Positions 22,831 to 35,269 of a DNA stretch of 64,000 nucleotides are shown here, piece by piece. The position numbers and the translations under genes are program-made. Location: NCBI GenBank assembly GCA_012934845.2, contig WNNJ02003615.1, positions 1-64,000 of the forward strand. Reading direction: 5' to 3'. The notes under the pieces were generated by a model that was not told where the DNA came from, made no database searches, and worked only from the letters and a program-made list of their open reading frames with translations. The stretch comes from Pomphorhynchus laevis. Taxonomy: Eukaryota > Acanthocephala > Palaeacanthocephala > Echinorhynchida > Pomphorhynchidae. Positions within the stretch are counted from its first letter, which is position 1, and each line of letters opens with the position of its first letter.

Positions 22831-23878
22831 GCTCCAATCTTTGTATTTATATTTTAATTAAATAATCAATTAATTCACTGGATAAATATCCCATTTACTA
22901 GATAAATAAAACAAATTTTGTAAATGCGATTTATTTTAGTCTAGAATAGGTTGTAAGCATATCATATGCCATCGTACGCCTTAAGTGCCGGGTAAAGCAA
23001 CAATCGAAGATATCGGCAATGCTAATTTAGTGTTAATAGAATCAACGCCAATAGTAATTTGTCAAATAACAATTATTGTTATGTAATAATGCTCATATTG
23101 TCACAGTAAACCATTACTAGTAACCAGAACAAAAAAATTTTCTTGTGGCCCGCAGTTACTTTCAAAATTTTTAAAAATAGCCCGCTGATACAATACCTGT
23201 CCCCAACCTGCTCTATACTTTGAATGATTTAATAAACAATCGTTCAATAAGCATTAATTCCGAGAAGATAGTCATAAATATCGCTCTACGATAAAACGTC
23301 GAAAACAAATATTAATGAAAAAAGCATTGCTAAAAAACAATGCGGTGCATTTTTATATTATTTTCGAATCTTAATAAGATAATGTTAATTAAATAAATAA
23401 ATAAATAAAGAATTTATTAATAAAAAACAAAAACAAGAAGTAAATGTCATAAGTGTGCCATAAGTGTCATAACAGTATGTCTGTCAACCGAACAGTTAGT
23501 CCAAAAAAATGTCACTTCTTACTCGTCCTCTTCTTATTATGGCCTCAAATCTAAAAGGATCTGAGCACCCCCCCCCAACCCATCCAACACGCCGCTTTTC
23601 GATTGAACCACCCGGGGTCTTCCACCCCTTAATTAAAGATAATTAAGAATGATATACTTATGCTGTAATAGTCTAAATCTGCATAAAACCATATGATTTA
23701 GACGATTTTAAGCTAAGTAGCTAAATGCTACTTTCAGTTTCTTTTTACAAATGTATCGTTAATTTTTTTCTATTCTTGTGTTTTCTTGTCTCTTCTGTAT
23801 TTTATCAGTGCCCGTTCTCCATTAGCCATTAACGGAATATCATCTGGATTATTTTTATTTGCATATTAAAGATGGAAT
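22831..23878. other. AT-rich flank of the first duplicated block
   Basis: No gene. Contains short AAAT microsatellite units (~23390-23412), a run of nine C (~23569) and a C-rich patch to ~23630. It ends where similarity to the second block begins. Confidence 0.4.
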
Positions 23879-23880
23879 GC

Positions 23881-26079
23881 AACAACCGTCGCTTTATCAC
23901 AAATACTTAGGCATTATTTCTTAAGTTTATTAGATTGAGCTTGCATGCAATTATAAAAACAAACTCAGTTATTTATGTTCATATTGACAAGTTCAATTCA
24001 GATTAATTATTTGAAGTTTATTTTAATAAGCTTAATATAGCACATTATATCTTTTCAAAAATGTTGGATCACGAAATTTGACATTACAGAAAAGTGACGC
24101 TAAAGTCACTTTGTAGTTAATAGCCAGGATCAGTATCATGCAATATATTTCATTTGAAAAGCTATTAAAACATTTATACATGACAGTGATGGTTGAGTGT
24201 AATATATCAAAATAAAAAAAATATTAAAATATAGCAATATATATAAAGAGAGAGCAAAATAAAGAAAAATAATAATAATTTTTTTTTGGTTATTTACAAT
24301 TTATCTCGAATTTATTTTAGTTTACAACGGTTATTATGTGATATCCACATCCCCAAAATAATTATAATATAGAGAAAAATATATTTTAGTGTTCTAACTA
24401 TACATATATTTCAGTCAATTGTTTTATAGGATTTATATCTCGGAAAATTTAAGCTCATATTCAGCTAGTTTTTGAATACCAAAGAGATTACTGTCTAGCA
24501 TGAAAAATCGTCTGATAATGGAGATCATATTGAAGAATCATCAATAGTATAATATCCATTCCTGCTTGACGTCTTTGCTGAGCAAAGAAAAAATATTCAA
24601 AGATTCAAGGATTTATCGATGAGCAAACATACAGTAAAATATATTGCAAATAATAACAATGTTTCTGATTTGCAAAAAAAAAATTTTGGACTATGCGAGT
24701 ACTCTTCAATTAGTATTGATGATATAAGCGTAGGACATTAGTAAATCGAATAGTCATTTAGCTATTAAGTTATTAGCTTAAAGAAATAAAATCCCCAAAA
24801 TGCACAATGTTGTTGAATATAGGTTTGAAATATCAAAACACTTAATTTCAACTGGTAGTGGTGGCAACAGTAAGGGCTCCAAGTAGTACTGGCAAGGATC
24901 AGGTTTTACCTCTATATAAAACATTATACATTAAGTTTTATAGTTCAATTGAATATTATGCTAAGTTCCATTGCACAAAGAAATTTATACGCAAAATTCG
25001 GACTTGGAGTGTTTGAAAAAGTAGTGGTGAAAACAGTAGCTAAAGTGGTTATTTAAGCAAGTATGTTTAATATATGAGACTTATCTAATATATGCTGAGT
25101 GAGATAGACTCACCACTATACAAGGATTTTACTGTACAACAATGTTCGTGACTAAGTAGATGTTGCGATATTCATGTTTTGAGGAAATTCGTATGTTCAT
25201 TTAAGGCGGGTAAGGCATAGTTATTTCAAGTACAACGTATTGCAAATTTTTTTTTCAGATTTTTCCAATATACTATAATGATTTAAATATAAAATTACAA
25301 TATTTTGGCAAACGATTGATGCCACGTTTGATCTTGGAAGAGTTTTTGAAATCAAAACATTAGTATTTTTTACACGCAATTTCAATATAGCAAGCTTAAA
25401 TATTTCCAGGATAAACAGTTATATTGTAGAACAAATAATCCTTATCTGGAAATTTTTAGTGTCTGACAAATGTAGGTGTAATTTTGTCATCTTCTACACA
25501 AACACATAAATCACGTTAACAATGACAGAGTATACTTTAAATTTCATGGACATTCCTCCGTTCATTTTACGAATAAGCTTTCCTATTTGGCAATTTAACT
25601 CTGCCGAATGTGTTGTAAGAAAATAAAATAATTTATTTAGAAACAAATAAGTGTGAATATCATATATAAAATCTTTTTATTAAAATATCCTATTAGTCTT
25701 ATATACATTTAAATAATTCATACATCGATCGATGGTTGGCACAAGAGTTAGTGAGTACTGTTATTTCTAAACTTTGGCATTTAATGATCAAACGGTGTTC
25801 CCAGCCTTAACAAGCAAATTAATTGCCTAAAAACAATTTAAATTACAAAGTCATTCGACCTATAAAAACAATATTCTATTGAATCATTATCATAAAATAA
25901 TTAGTCGGTTCAATAGGCATTAACTGTCTTCTTTATAGACAATTAACGAAATATATGTAGCATTTTTGTGAGCATACTGTATTATCAAACGACTCTCGAA
26001 TCTAGCTAGTTCGTGACTCAAAAATATGTATTGTTCTCGATATAAACTTTTAACGCTATGTGAGGAATAATTAGATAAA
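23881..26079. other. AT-rich left part of block A
   Basis: About 2.2 kb without recognisable coding or RNA features. The same is true of the matching part of block B. Confidence 0.4.
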
Positions 26080-27615
26080 TCAAACAAACATATTTGTATT
26101 TATCAAAATTAACTAATTTGTTAGACCGGGATTGTTTTGTTAATAATAACAATAAAAAATATACATTAACAATAAACTTCATTAATAAATGTATAGATAA
26201 TATAAATATAGGTAGACTTTTAAATAATTCTAAAAGTAAAGAAATAATAGGATTAGATTTAAGTAAATATATTCCTAAAATAAGGTATAAACTGTTACAG
26301 CCATTGGGACGAAAAATTTATAATTATAATAAAGAATTTCAAGCAATATGTACTATGATATTAGAAACATTCTAGAAACAGAATTCAATCGCAAAAATCT
26401 TAATTTTGATAAAATAAGTGAACATATATGTACCTATAATCTAGAATTAATTAAAAATAGTGAATTAAGAAAAATGTTATCAAAAGGGTATAAATATATA
26501 TAATATAAATATAGAAAATAAAATATAGGGTAACAATATAGGTTAGATAATAATAACGATAAAAATAAAATTTACAAATCGTTATTTAATGGCGAATTGT
26601 AAATATTACTTTGGTAAGCTGATCAATAGTGGAAGCTTAAATACATCTAAGATTAAAAGTTACTGTTCAATATCGAATAAAAAGGTTATAAAGGTTTAAT
26701 CAGAGAATAATACTTTACCCATATTATATTAGAATCAAAAGTTACAAAAATCCAATAAAACCTAGGTTCATATGTAGTGATTTTAAATGTACATTAAAAC
26801 AACTTTCTGTTTATATCAATAAAATACTTCCAGTATATAAATCACATTTTAAAAGATATTGTAAGGTAATCGACATTCGAAATTAGTACTTGTATAAAAC
26901 ACAATTTCAGTATTGATTCAACCAAATAATTTTTAGAACACACAGAAGGGATAATTTTTCAACATATAAATACGATTTTAATACGCTTTATAGAAATTTA
27001 GATTTATCAAATTTTAAAACATAATTAGAAAAATAGATTAACCTTATATTCGGAAATAGATAAACATATATATTATAACAAATATAACGCCTATCTACCA
27101 AAAATTCAACCACTAATTAAAATAAATATATTGATAAAATTGAATTAATGGAAGTCCTAAATATTTTTGATAAATCAAAATTATTTAAAAGTAGGGGCAT
27201 TTATATGATGCCCCTACTTTTAATGCCCTTACCTCTAATGGGAGGTAATAGTAGCCAAATTATAGCTGACTTGTTTTTAAGCTTTATAGAATATGAATTT
27301 GTTCATAACTGTGTAAAAACTAAATCTAAACAATATAAATATATGAAATATATGTTTCGATACATTGATGATATATGTGTATTTAATTCTAGCGATTTTT
27401 ATTCAAGAAGCGAACAAATTTATCCCGGTAGCCTCATTCTTAATAAAACCAATATTAATGATAAAGAAAGTATATATAGATATGAACATTAAATTAACAT
27501 CAATTAAAACTACTTTTAATTTATATCGTAAAGATATCATATTTAAATATACAAGAAGCATATTTTTGCATGAGCAAAAATACAAACTATTTAATTTTAA
27601 CTCTAAAGCGTAAAA
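26080..27615 (+). pseudogene. YIDD-type reverse transcriptase relic (copy A)
   Basis: A very AT-rich, stop-broken RT. The 93-codon ORF 26094-26375 appears to be an N-terminal part. The 114-codon ORF 27148-27492 holds the palm: GGNSSQIIADLFLSFIEYEF, MFRYIDDICVFNS (catalytic Y-I-D-D), then IYPGSLILNKTNINDK. This motif set matches a family of single-ORF animal RTs that I recall mainly from cnidarian, fish and mollusc genomes; a link to Penelope-like elements is possible but not shown. Just before GGN there is an extra ~12-residue Met/Leu/Pro-rich stretch created by a palindromic repeat (27187-27221), replacing the usual G-I-P-M-G-G. Later frames (27365-27613) decay. No endonuclease or terminal repeat is visible. 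Confidence 0.65.
27187..27221. repeat. 14-bp perfect inverted repeat inside the RT
   Basis: AAAAGTAGGGGCAT and its exact complement flank a 7-base loop; 'atgcccctactttta' is then partly repeated as 'atgcccttacctcta'. It is GC-rich against the background and disrupts RT motif B. Present identically in block B (44753-44787). Confidence 0.9.
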
Positions 27616-27639
27616 TCTTCATAAATGGTTAGTAAATAA

Positions 27640-27990
27640 TACACTCTTGATTATAATCAGATACACTAGATAATCAGATTTCATTATAGAATATACGTCA
27701 TTGGCATGTATTTGGCCTCGCTGTTCTGTTGGGTAGAGGAGTTAGGGGCCGAATCCTGATAACATAGCAGTTCCTCCTGATGACCTCTATTTTTTCATAT
27801 CCAGATACATCGTGCATTATTTATTAGTCAATTCAAACATTAATTTTTATTTTAAATTTTAACTTCATATAAATATACATTATATTAAATCTTATATAAT
27901 TATTTATTATTTATAAGTATTTATTTTATTTATAGCTCTTTTAATTTATATATTGTATAAAATACGCATAATCAGTTGGCTAATCTGATT
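27640..27990 (+). repeat. R300 dispersed repeat, full-length copy (block A)
   Basis: Starts 'agatacactagataatcag', has the core 'acgtcattggcatgtatt', 'ggcctcgctgttctgttg', 'ggtagaggagtt', 'atcctgataacatagcag' and 'cctcctgatgacctctat', then ~180 bp AT-rich, ending 'aaaatacgcataatcagt'. It lines up end to end with the minus-strand copy at 8345-8715. Confidence 0.75.
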
Positions 27991-28769
27991 CTTATTAAAG
28001 TGGTTTATATCAACGATTTCTATAAACCGTTTAACCTCAAAGTATCAAAAAAATCAGAACTGTCGACGAGTACAAAATAACTTTTCAGGGGCACACATAA
28101 TCTTCAAAGTAGGTTTCTTTATGATAATCTATTACTACACTATCCACATGTATTAATAAATATGATAAGTGAGAAAATAAATGCATTGCGTTTAGTCGAA
28201 TTCCGTCATTTAATAGTATAAGCAACGAATGTAAATACAAAAATTTTTATTACGGAGATAATTAGTGGTTGATCAAAAAATTTAACACCGTTCTATGCTA
28301 GCATATTTCAAGTTATTATAATCGCAATTCATTCGACTCCGAATTTTTATCTTCTTCCTTTGTGATAATGAATTTGACAAAAAAAACAGCCGAACCACTT
28401 GGGTTAAAAAATAACAAAACGCCTAATGCGATATCATTTCATCACGATATTTTCGGCTCTGAAGTTTGACTTTCCTAGCCCTTTCAACTATTAGAGATAA
28501 ATTATAACAACGTCGGGATCACTTGGACTAAGACAGTATTTCTTAAGTTTTTTGTACAGCGCCCCAACATTGCTCCGCCTAGGGACATCATAACCCAACT
28601 TGAACATTTTCTCACAAAATGATGGTAATTTTAAAGCTCACATGTGTATTAAGTCCTCACGAAAGGTAAAACAACTTTGATAATTTGGATAAATCTGAGA
28701 AGCAAAATAAATGATTTTACAATAAAAGCTTATTAAAAGCTTATATTATAATATAATTAATTTCAATTA
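27991..28769. other. No feature seen in block A
   Basis: AT-rich spacer between R300 and the hAT pseudogene. Several short blocks of 'tcacttggatta'-type words recur here and at ~31010-31180 but do not make a clear repeat. Confidence 0.3.
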
Positions 28770-30727
28770 ATGAGATGGTTGTTCTTGTTTAATACTAATC
28801 AATTGCTGATTCCGTGGTTCCAACTTTGATAATGCTAGTCTAATGTGATTACTAGGCTTAAGTTTGTTCCACTACTTCGATTTTAATAGATTCAAAGTAG
28901 AGAGACCCTGCTCGTAAATATAAGTTATTGGAAAGGGCAAAATTTAATAGAGCGTTACTCTGGATAGATTTGAATACGCAATGATCTATCGAAGCCAGAA
29001 ATCGTGTAAGTCATTGGCCCCAAATATTGTTTTGGCTCCTGAGTTTGACTGGAGCTCTATGAGCTCATCTGATAATTCACCGTCTTCTTCGATTTTTACA
29101 AAAAGGGTTGTGAAATCCAGGATAAGAAGTTTGGTTTCTCACCAAGATTATGTGCGAATTGAATTTATAATTTTGATAAATGTTCCATTATGTTTTTAAT
29201 CAAGTCATCTGAAGCATCTGTATTTCTAAGTTTCTCATCGAGCAATCTGAAATTGGCCATATTTCTTTTGACGATTCATTTTCTCCACAGAGGTAGCTTA
29301 GCTTGTTCATGAAGAAATAAACTTTTTGAAAACAGAGAATCCGATTAAATATAAATATATATTTATTTATTTTTACGTGGCAAATGCGTGCCAGCGCACA
29401 CTTACATGACCACAGCAACAAAAAATCTAAATCATGTTTCAAGGAGGTGAGTACGGAGGCGGCATTTGAATGCAATAAAGGTGGAAGCGCGGCGGACGTC
29501 GAGTGGGAGCTGATTCTAGGCGAATGGGGAGGCGACGATTAGCATTTGATTTTTGTAATGACAAATTTAGATCTTTATGTGTCCAAACATATCAGCCAGG
29601 TAACACATAATGACTAAGAATTCTTCATCTTCAAACTTTATCGACGCTTTGTAACGGACAAACCGCAAAAGCACAACAATTTCATTTGACAGGCTAACCG
29701 CCCTATCCAACACACGACCTCGGGAAAGCCACCGTATTTCGGTGTGAAATAACAATACGCTATGTTCCACTCCTCCTTCCTTGCAAATGCTTTAGAAATT
29801 CTATGATCAAGCGATTTTCTACAAATGAAATTCACAACTTGAGCTACAGCAGCCTGAAACTTCGTTGAAAGAGTCCAGCAACGTTTTTGAAGCAAGTGCT
29901 GCTTAGCGATGAATAACACAATGAATGTTAACAATATTTAGGACAACATTTTGCACTAAACTAACAAAACTTGACTTGTGTACTAACATTTAAGGTGCAA
30001 CTACTGTGCAGATAGAACCAATTTTATTCCAGTCGATACCATGTGTATTTAAGAAATCATTTAACAATCCAAAACGTCAGTTGCTTTGACGGTTAATTCC
30101 AACTTTGTGCAAAATAAAAACTCATCACAAAATGACGCGTCTTCTACGTAGCGAACAAAGACAAGCAAATTATTAATGTTAATGATATCCGTTGATTCGT
30201 CCAGCTGTTAACTAATTCATACTGGGCTGCTTTTGATTCCATATACAACTTGTGTAAGGACGTATTCGCTTATCTCAACTATTCTTAATTTAATGACATC
30301 GTTTGATAATGGAATATCTTTGAGCTTTTTCATTGCTTCTTCTCCAAGGATTAGTTGTGCAATTTTTAATGCAGCAGGTTTAATTAGCTTTTCCCTACTA
30401 CAATTTGATGTTTTTTTTTCTCTTGTAATTATGTACGCAATTTCATAAGAAACTTCCAGCATTGGTTTTTAGTGTTTTACAAATTGAAATCCTCGAAGGG
30501 TTCCCTTCTGGTCGAATCGTGCTTCTTTGTTTTATTTTCTCTTCTGTTCCATCTTCACCATGTACATTATTGAAGTGGGTCATTAACTTGAATGGTCGCA
30601 AACTTTCATTGACAAGAATCGAATTACAAGTCATGCATTGCGCTCTGATTATACTTTTCTTAATAACCTGTGTGAAACCGTACTTTAAAAATTCGTCTTT
30701 CCAGCGTCTCTTAGTTCTTGACGTCAT
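28770..30727 (-). pseudogene. hAT-type transposase, ZBED5/FAM200-like (copy A)
   Basis: Reads on the minus strand from 30727. A BED zinc finger comes first (Cys31, Cys34, His51, His56 of the 94-codon ORF 30443-30727), then MLEVSYEIAYIITREKK and GEEAMKKLKDIPLSND. Next is the region around AVAQVVNFICRKSLDHRI, and the hallmark LLFHTEIRWLSRGRVL (29567-29770). A degraded C-terminus follows (a PFQ-x-LIFTSRVSLL-like hAT dimerisation block near 28930, then NHIRLALSKLEPRNQQ ending at ~28770). These match the hAT-derived zinc-finger BED-domain 5 family in order. Several frameshifts, a stretch lost around 30000-30200 and a LINE-B tail inserted at 29345-29560 make it inactive. No terminal inverted repeats or 8-bp target duplications were recognised. 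Confidence 0.85.
29345..29560 (-). mobile_element. LINE-B 3' end inserted in hAT (copy A)
   Basis: On the minus strand: a coding tail (HSNAASVLTSLKHDLDFLL), then 'catgtaagtgtgcgctggca' and 'cgcatttgccacgtaaaaat' running into an AAATAAATA tail. The 3' UTR matches those at 16955 and 52980. It interrupts the hAT reading frame and is present in both 7.94-kb blocks, so it predates the duplication. Confidence 0.7.
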
Positions 30728-31384
30728 GATGATATTAACAATCTGAAATTGTCAATATGAGAGAAAAAATATTTCATTTCACTTGAATGTTTTACCGAGT
30801 ATAATGTTCGTGACACACAAAAACTCTTTACGTGATCCACTGAAGAGTCATGACCCATAGGTTAAGAAACCCTGGGCTAAGAGATAACGAGAAATATACT
30901 TAATACGTCATCATTATATTTTAGCACATTTCGCAATATTTTTATCGGAATTCTTTCTGATTTGGAGATTCACTTTCCCACGATTTTTACTAGTAGAGAT
31001 AAAAGCATTGTAACAGCGGGTTCACTTGGATTAAGAGATGACAAGATAAATGCTTAACGGCATATCATTTATTTTAGAGCATCAATATTTTCGTAACAAT
31101 TCTTTCTGCTCTGGGCTTCACCTTATCACCGTTCCTAATAGTATAAAAACACACAGGACAATAAATTCACTTGGATCAAGAGATATCAAGAAAGATGCTT
31201 AATGAGATAATGATAATGATATATTTGTCTGCAGATGTGAATATTAACTATACGAATTTTTTGTTCTATAATTTTTTTAATAATTATATTTTTTTATAAA
31301 ATAATACAATTTTGGGTTACCCGCAAATGGGTCCATTTTATTATTGTCTTCAACATGCCATCCAAAGTGAAAAAGTTTTATTTT
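30728..31384. other. No gene seen in block A
   Basis: AT-rich DNA. It contains the 19-bp word GTTACCCGCAAATGGGTCC at 31316-31334, which also occurs in the inverted pair at 56507-57445. Confidence 0.35.
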
Positions 31385-34300
31385 TGATCATGACGTCCTC
31401 AGTTAGCCGTGGATGCAATGCGATGCAGCCCTCACTAGACAGAATGCCAACCGACTTCTTATCGTTTGGTACAGTCCGCGTAGGATAGGTCTGACGATAA
31501 TGCCATTCTTGCAGCTACTCTATGAATTAATTGATTTGCATACGAACCTCACCTCCAGTCGCCGAGAAGACCGGGCTTAAAAACGCCACGTTCCACTGTG
31601 ATTACGCGGTCATCATATTTGGATCTTTTACGGGACTCATGGAAAACGAAAGATGCCACAGCGCTGGATTGAGAATACGATTGAGCCAAATGATTGAAAA
31701 CAACGACATCCAAAAATGTCCGCTCAAAACGATTCTCTGAGAGTCCGATACAGGCAATGTCGAGGCGTGTGTCCGGATCACTACATGTAGTGTTTCGCTC
31801 AAACTCAATCTTATGCGGGATATCGGTCAACACAGGTTCAACTTCTATACTGTGACATACACCATCTAATTCCCTGGCAAGTAGATCGCGAATTGCGTTG
31901 TGTCGCACGATTGGCTGTTCTCCTCGTTTGCAGGATAACATATGTGAGACTTGGACCGGTTTGCATACACAAACTTGTCGTTGGCAGTCTCTAGGGGTTA
32001 CACCGTATCTCACAGCAAGACCGTCCTTAAGTTCTTGAGGCGATAAACGATAATTCTCCGAGGATAGAGGAAGTGCAGATAGCCAAGCCGATGCCCCAGG
32101 GATTTTTGCATGTTCTATAATTAGTGGCCCGTTTAACAGGGAAGGTAGGTAGTTAAGAGCTCGATCCATTCTCGACTTAAAATATTTAGTCGCACATTCT
32201 TTATTGACGGCGTGACCTTTTGCTAAAGATTGCGAAGCTCCATTCCAATAAGACCCGAATTATAGGCACTACACAACCTCAAAGAATTCTTAAATTCCAA
32301 ATCCGCTGTAAGAATTGGATTAAATAATCCGATTCCACCCAGTTTTAAAGGATTTATAATAACATCCTTTATTGTATTGGAGACTTCACACCCTATTAAA
32401 GCACCTAAAAAACCTTCATATATGAGCTCCCGCGACGGCATTGTTAACTCAGATTCTATTTTCGTGCATCGGAAGTATTGACTCTATTTCCATTGAATTG
32501 AATGTTGTAAGCCTGCATGAGCTATATGAGGGTTCAGTTCAGCAACCTCCACTAGACGCTCCAGGATAGTTCTCCATTTTTTGATCTCCATCGAAAAGTT
32601 CTTGACAAATTCACTGGTACCAATCGGCGCCCCAAGCACTTAATTCCCTTCACATTGTATCCGCACGTCTCCAAAGTTAAGGCAACTATTTTCCACATAA
32701 TCATGCATAAGCAAGTGGGTTTTATTGTCATTTACAAAGTACCATATGATGGACCAACTTCTCGTAAGAACGTCCAAACACCCTGCAAATCAACTGGTAA
32801 CTCGACAAAATTGGCATCATCTGCATACCATTTCTGAACCACACGAGGAAACCTAGCTGAAATTTCTCGAATTAAAAATGAGGAGGTCACCGCAAAAGCT
32901 GCCATTGCTAATGGATCATCCTGTGTTACACCCTCGCGAGATCACAGTTCTTCATCTTCCAAAATTAACGCCGCATCACATGAGTATAAATTTGACAATA
33001 CTCTTATAAAGCCGGGCACGTGAAGCGCACGTTATGAAGCATGACCCTACGGTTTAAATTGTTGTATGCCTTTTTCCCATCCACAACGAGAATGCCCATT
33101 TGTGGGTTTGCTAGAAAAGCATTTCGTAAGCTATGGATCGCATGTTCTTGTCCACTTTTTTGCGATGCACACAGTTGGGTTACACCCGCAACATCTTGAA
33201 GATCACTTTTGACACAGCACATGATTGCTTTGCAAATGATCCTCCGCTTCACATCCGCCACATCGATTGGTCGAATACCGCCATTTCGTTTACTAATAGC
33301 GACCAGCCTACATGCAACAAAGGGTTCAGGCACATGCTCGGGAATCCGCTCAGTAGCTAATCGGATTGCAAAGGCAGCGACAGAGTCTGCTATGTTCCTT
33401 GAATAGACACCAAACTTAGTCAGCATGGTTTTCCAAGCTACTGCATTCAGTCCTGAAGGTCCTGCACTCCCATGCGTCCTTCTTGCAGCGCGTACTATCC
33501 AGTTTCCATCAATTTCGGCAAACAACGACGCATGGTGTTGCTTAGAATCTGGAAGGGGCTCACAAAGTAAGGCTTCATTCTGAACGTGAGCTGGGCGTGC
33601 ATGTAATTTCTGAAGATGCTTACGAACTGTAAGATTATCCACAACATCAGATAGCTTGAGCGTACCGCTCGAATAATTGCCTTCTATGACGGATGTGCTG
33701 GTACCTATCTCTCCTCTTAAGATCAGCTGACAATATTGTTTTATCCATTGTTTCTGAACATTCACACCATGCCTCGGAGCACTACGAGTGTGCAAGATTG
33801 GAGCTTCATCAAACAGTTAGGAAATACGACCCTCCGACCATAAACCGATTCCCCGTTCAATCATTTTTCTGATGAAAGATACCTTCTTGGTAGGGGGCTT
33901 CTCTAACACACATCTGGCAAAGACAGTTACTGCCTTCAAAGCCATGTTCTCCCCAGACTCTCCGTGCGCTACGGACCGATAAAGGAATGACAAAATTTCT
34001 ATTACCTTATTGCTGGCGGAACATCGTGGAAGTTGCACTAAATCGGGTCTCCAATGTATTACCTCGTTATACGCTGTGTCCACGTTTGAAACTAAATTTG
34101 AACTAGTTGATGCGATTCGATCGACGAATGGGATTTCATTAGATTGATTTGTTAACGTGTTACCGTTATTGTTATCAACTAATTTTACCGATGGAGGATC
34201 AATACATTCGATCTGTTGCAAAGCAGAACAACCTTGTTGGACAATGATTCGGTTGTGGCAATTAGCGGCGGAACAGTTGATACACTGTCTATGCGCCTTA

Positions 34301-34460
34301 CGACATTTGCAACCTTACATACTGCATGTTGTCCGTTGCAAGCACAGCATTTGACCCCGCTAGACAGGACTCCTCTTGTCATGACAATTTTGGTTGAAAT
34401 TATTTTCGATTCATTGGACAAAGAGCTCGAAGGCTTGCCTCGGGTCGTGACCGTTTGATC
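31385..34460 (-). pseudogene. R2-organised reverse transcriptase element with Cys-rich N-terminus and nuclease-like C-terminus
   Basis: Minus strand, ~3.1 kb. From the 5' end: a Cys-rich region split by a frameshift (CCACNGQHAVCK, then CRKAHRQCINC...C; 34200-34370); an N-terminal helical block (ENMALKAVTVFARCVLEKP, ~33900); the RT with GPSGLNAVAW, ACRLVAISKRNGGIRPI, RRIICKAIM and motif A-like ILVVDGKKAYNNLNR (ORF 33004-33795); a broken stretch with TQDDP (usual G changed to D) and catalytic WYADDA near 32815-32827; LKLGGIGLFNP (32223-32441); then a C-terminal ORF (31549-32169) with a Cys-x-Cys...Cys cluster, RHNAIRDLLA, RLDIACIG and FLDVVVFN, which looks like a PD-(D/E)XK restriction-like nuclease. 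The family is frequent in invertebrate genomes; the R2-like layout is my inference. At least four frame breaks. The block A edge (31816) falls inside it. Confidence 0.8.
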
Positions 34461-34545
34461 GGCGGCAGTAGGAGCGAAGGCGCGCGAGCGTAGTGAGCGC
34501 GCCTGGAAGTCAATCGTCTGGAAGTCAATCGTTGTGAATATTAAT
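34459..34545. repeat. CpG-rich hairpin and 14-bp direct repeat at element start
   Basis: Just upstream (minus sense) of the R2-like element: a GGCGCGC...GCGCGCC inverted repeat around 34480-34502, followed by two copies of 'ctggaagtcaatcgt'. It is strikingly GC-rich for this window and could be part of the element's 5' UTR. Confidence 0.6.
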
Positions 34546-34789
34546 ATCTCAACTTTTTTAGGAATTCTACTATTCTACGAATACGTCGAAGGTCATGGAA
34601 AAAAAGAGCCCAAATGAGTATTTTCGCGAACAACGGGTAAAATCGAAAGGTTGAAATCAAAATAAACAAAGAAATTTAAAATGGTTTACGATGGGAAATG
34701 TTTACCATCAATTAGTACATGGAAAAAAGAAATATCACGATAACGAGGAGTCAGCCATGACTACATTTTTCGAAGTTGATGATCATCTG

Positions 34790-35155
34790 CGGCACAATGC
34801 AAGATTACCGATATTGGAGTAGGGATAATGAGAATAGGTAAGGATATCATCTTCATATTGTATGATGTAAAAACCAAAGGATCGAATTATGCGCGAGATG
34901 CCACCAACAAGAAGTGAGAAAAGAATGGGGCTAATGAAGGATCCTCGAGGAATTCCGCCTGTAAGATGAGATTGACATTAAATGGTTGAGCTACAACGAA
35001 CAGATAAGGTGTGCTCAGAGAGATATGGTGCGAGCCAAGAAACAGTGTTACAAGAGAAGCCCTAAAGACAAAGAAGGCAAAATATAAAAAATTAAGTAGT
35101 TAACTATATCAAAGGATGTTGAAAGGTCTTGAGCAAGCAGCAGGTCACTTGGAAC
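34790..35155 (-). pseudogene. Antisense LINE RT fragment
   Basis: Minus strand, over broken frames: DLSTSFDIVNYL (motif A-like, ~35130), WLAPYLS, GGIPRGSFISPILFSLLV (motif B-like) and YIIQYEDDI (motif C, Y-x-D-D with E for A), in the correct RT order. It is a non-LTR RT of the CR1/Jockey kind, unlike LINE-A. It may belong with the antisense endonuclease relic at 50640-51650, which is inference. Confidence 0.6.
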
Positions 35156-35269
35156 TATATGACATTCTGTTTCGGTGGAATGGCTTTGTCGGTAAGCGGA
35201 TTGGAAAGGTGGATATAAGATCGAAACGTAAATATAAGAATTTGCATGAAATAGGTCGCGACGTTCGAG

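Larger units (their letters stand above)
23879..31816 (+). repeat. 7.94-kb duplicated block, copy A
   Basis: This whole interval recurs at 41444-49381 in the same orientation at a constant offset of about 17,565 bp. I noticed only ~18 substitutions and four 1-bp indels (two in homopolymers), i.e. ~99.7% identity. Similarity starts at 'gcaacaaccgtcg' and stops after 'aatcttatgc'. It carries a YIDD-type RT relic, an R300 copy, a hAT pseudogene with a LINE-B insertion, and the last ~430 bp of an R2-organised RT element that continues past the right edge here. Copy A is therefore the probable source. Annotation of genes inside follows separately. Confidence 0.95.

Noticed and set aside
26080-27615. 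RT of an endosymbiont or organelle because it is extremely AT-rich
   Set aside because: The surrounding DNA is equally AT-rich and eukaryotic, the motifs fit an animal RT family, and no bacterial or mitochondrial genes accompany it.
30462-30746. 94-codon plus-strand ORF (also at 48027-48311)
   Set aside because: It lies opposite the BED-finger ORF of the hAT transposase and is identical in both blocks only because the blocks are.
23879-31816. The 7.94-kb block as a known giant transposon (Polinton/Maverick type)
   Set aside because: No terminal inverted repeats at the block edges and no capsid, polymerase B or retroviral-type integrase inside; contents are unrelated dead elements.
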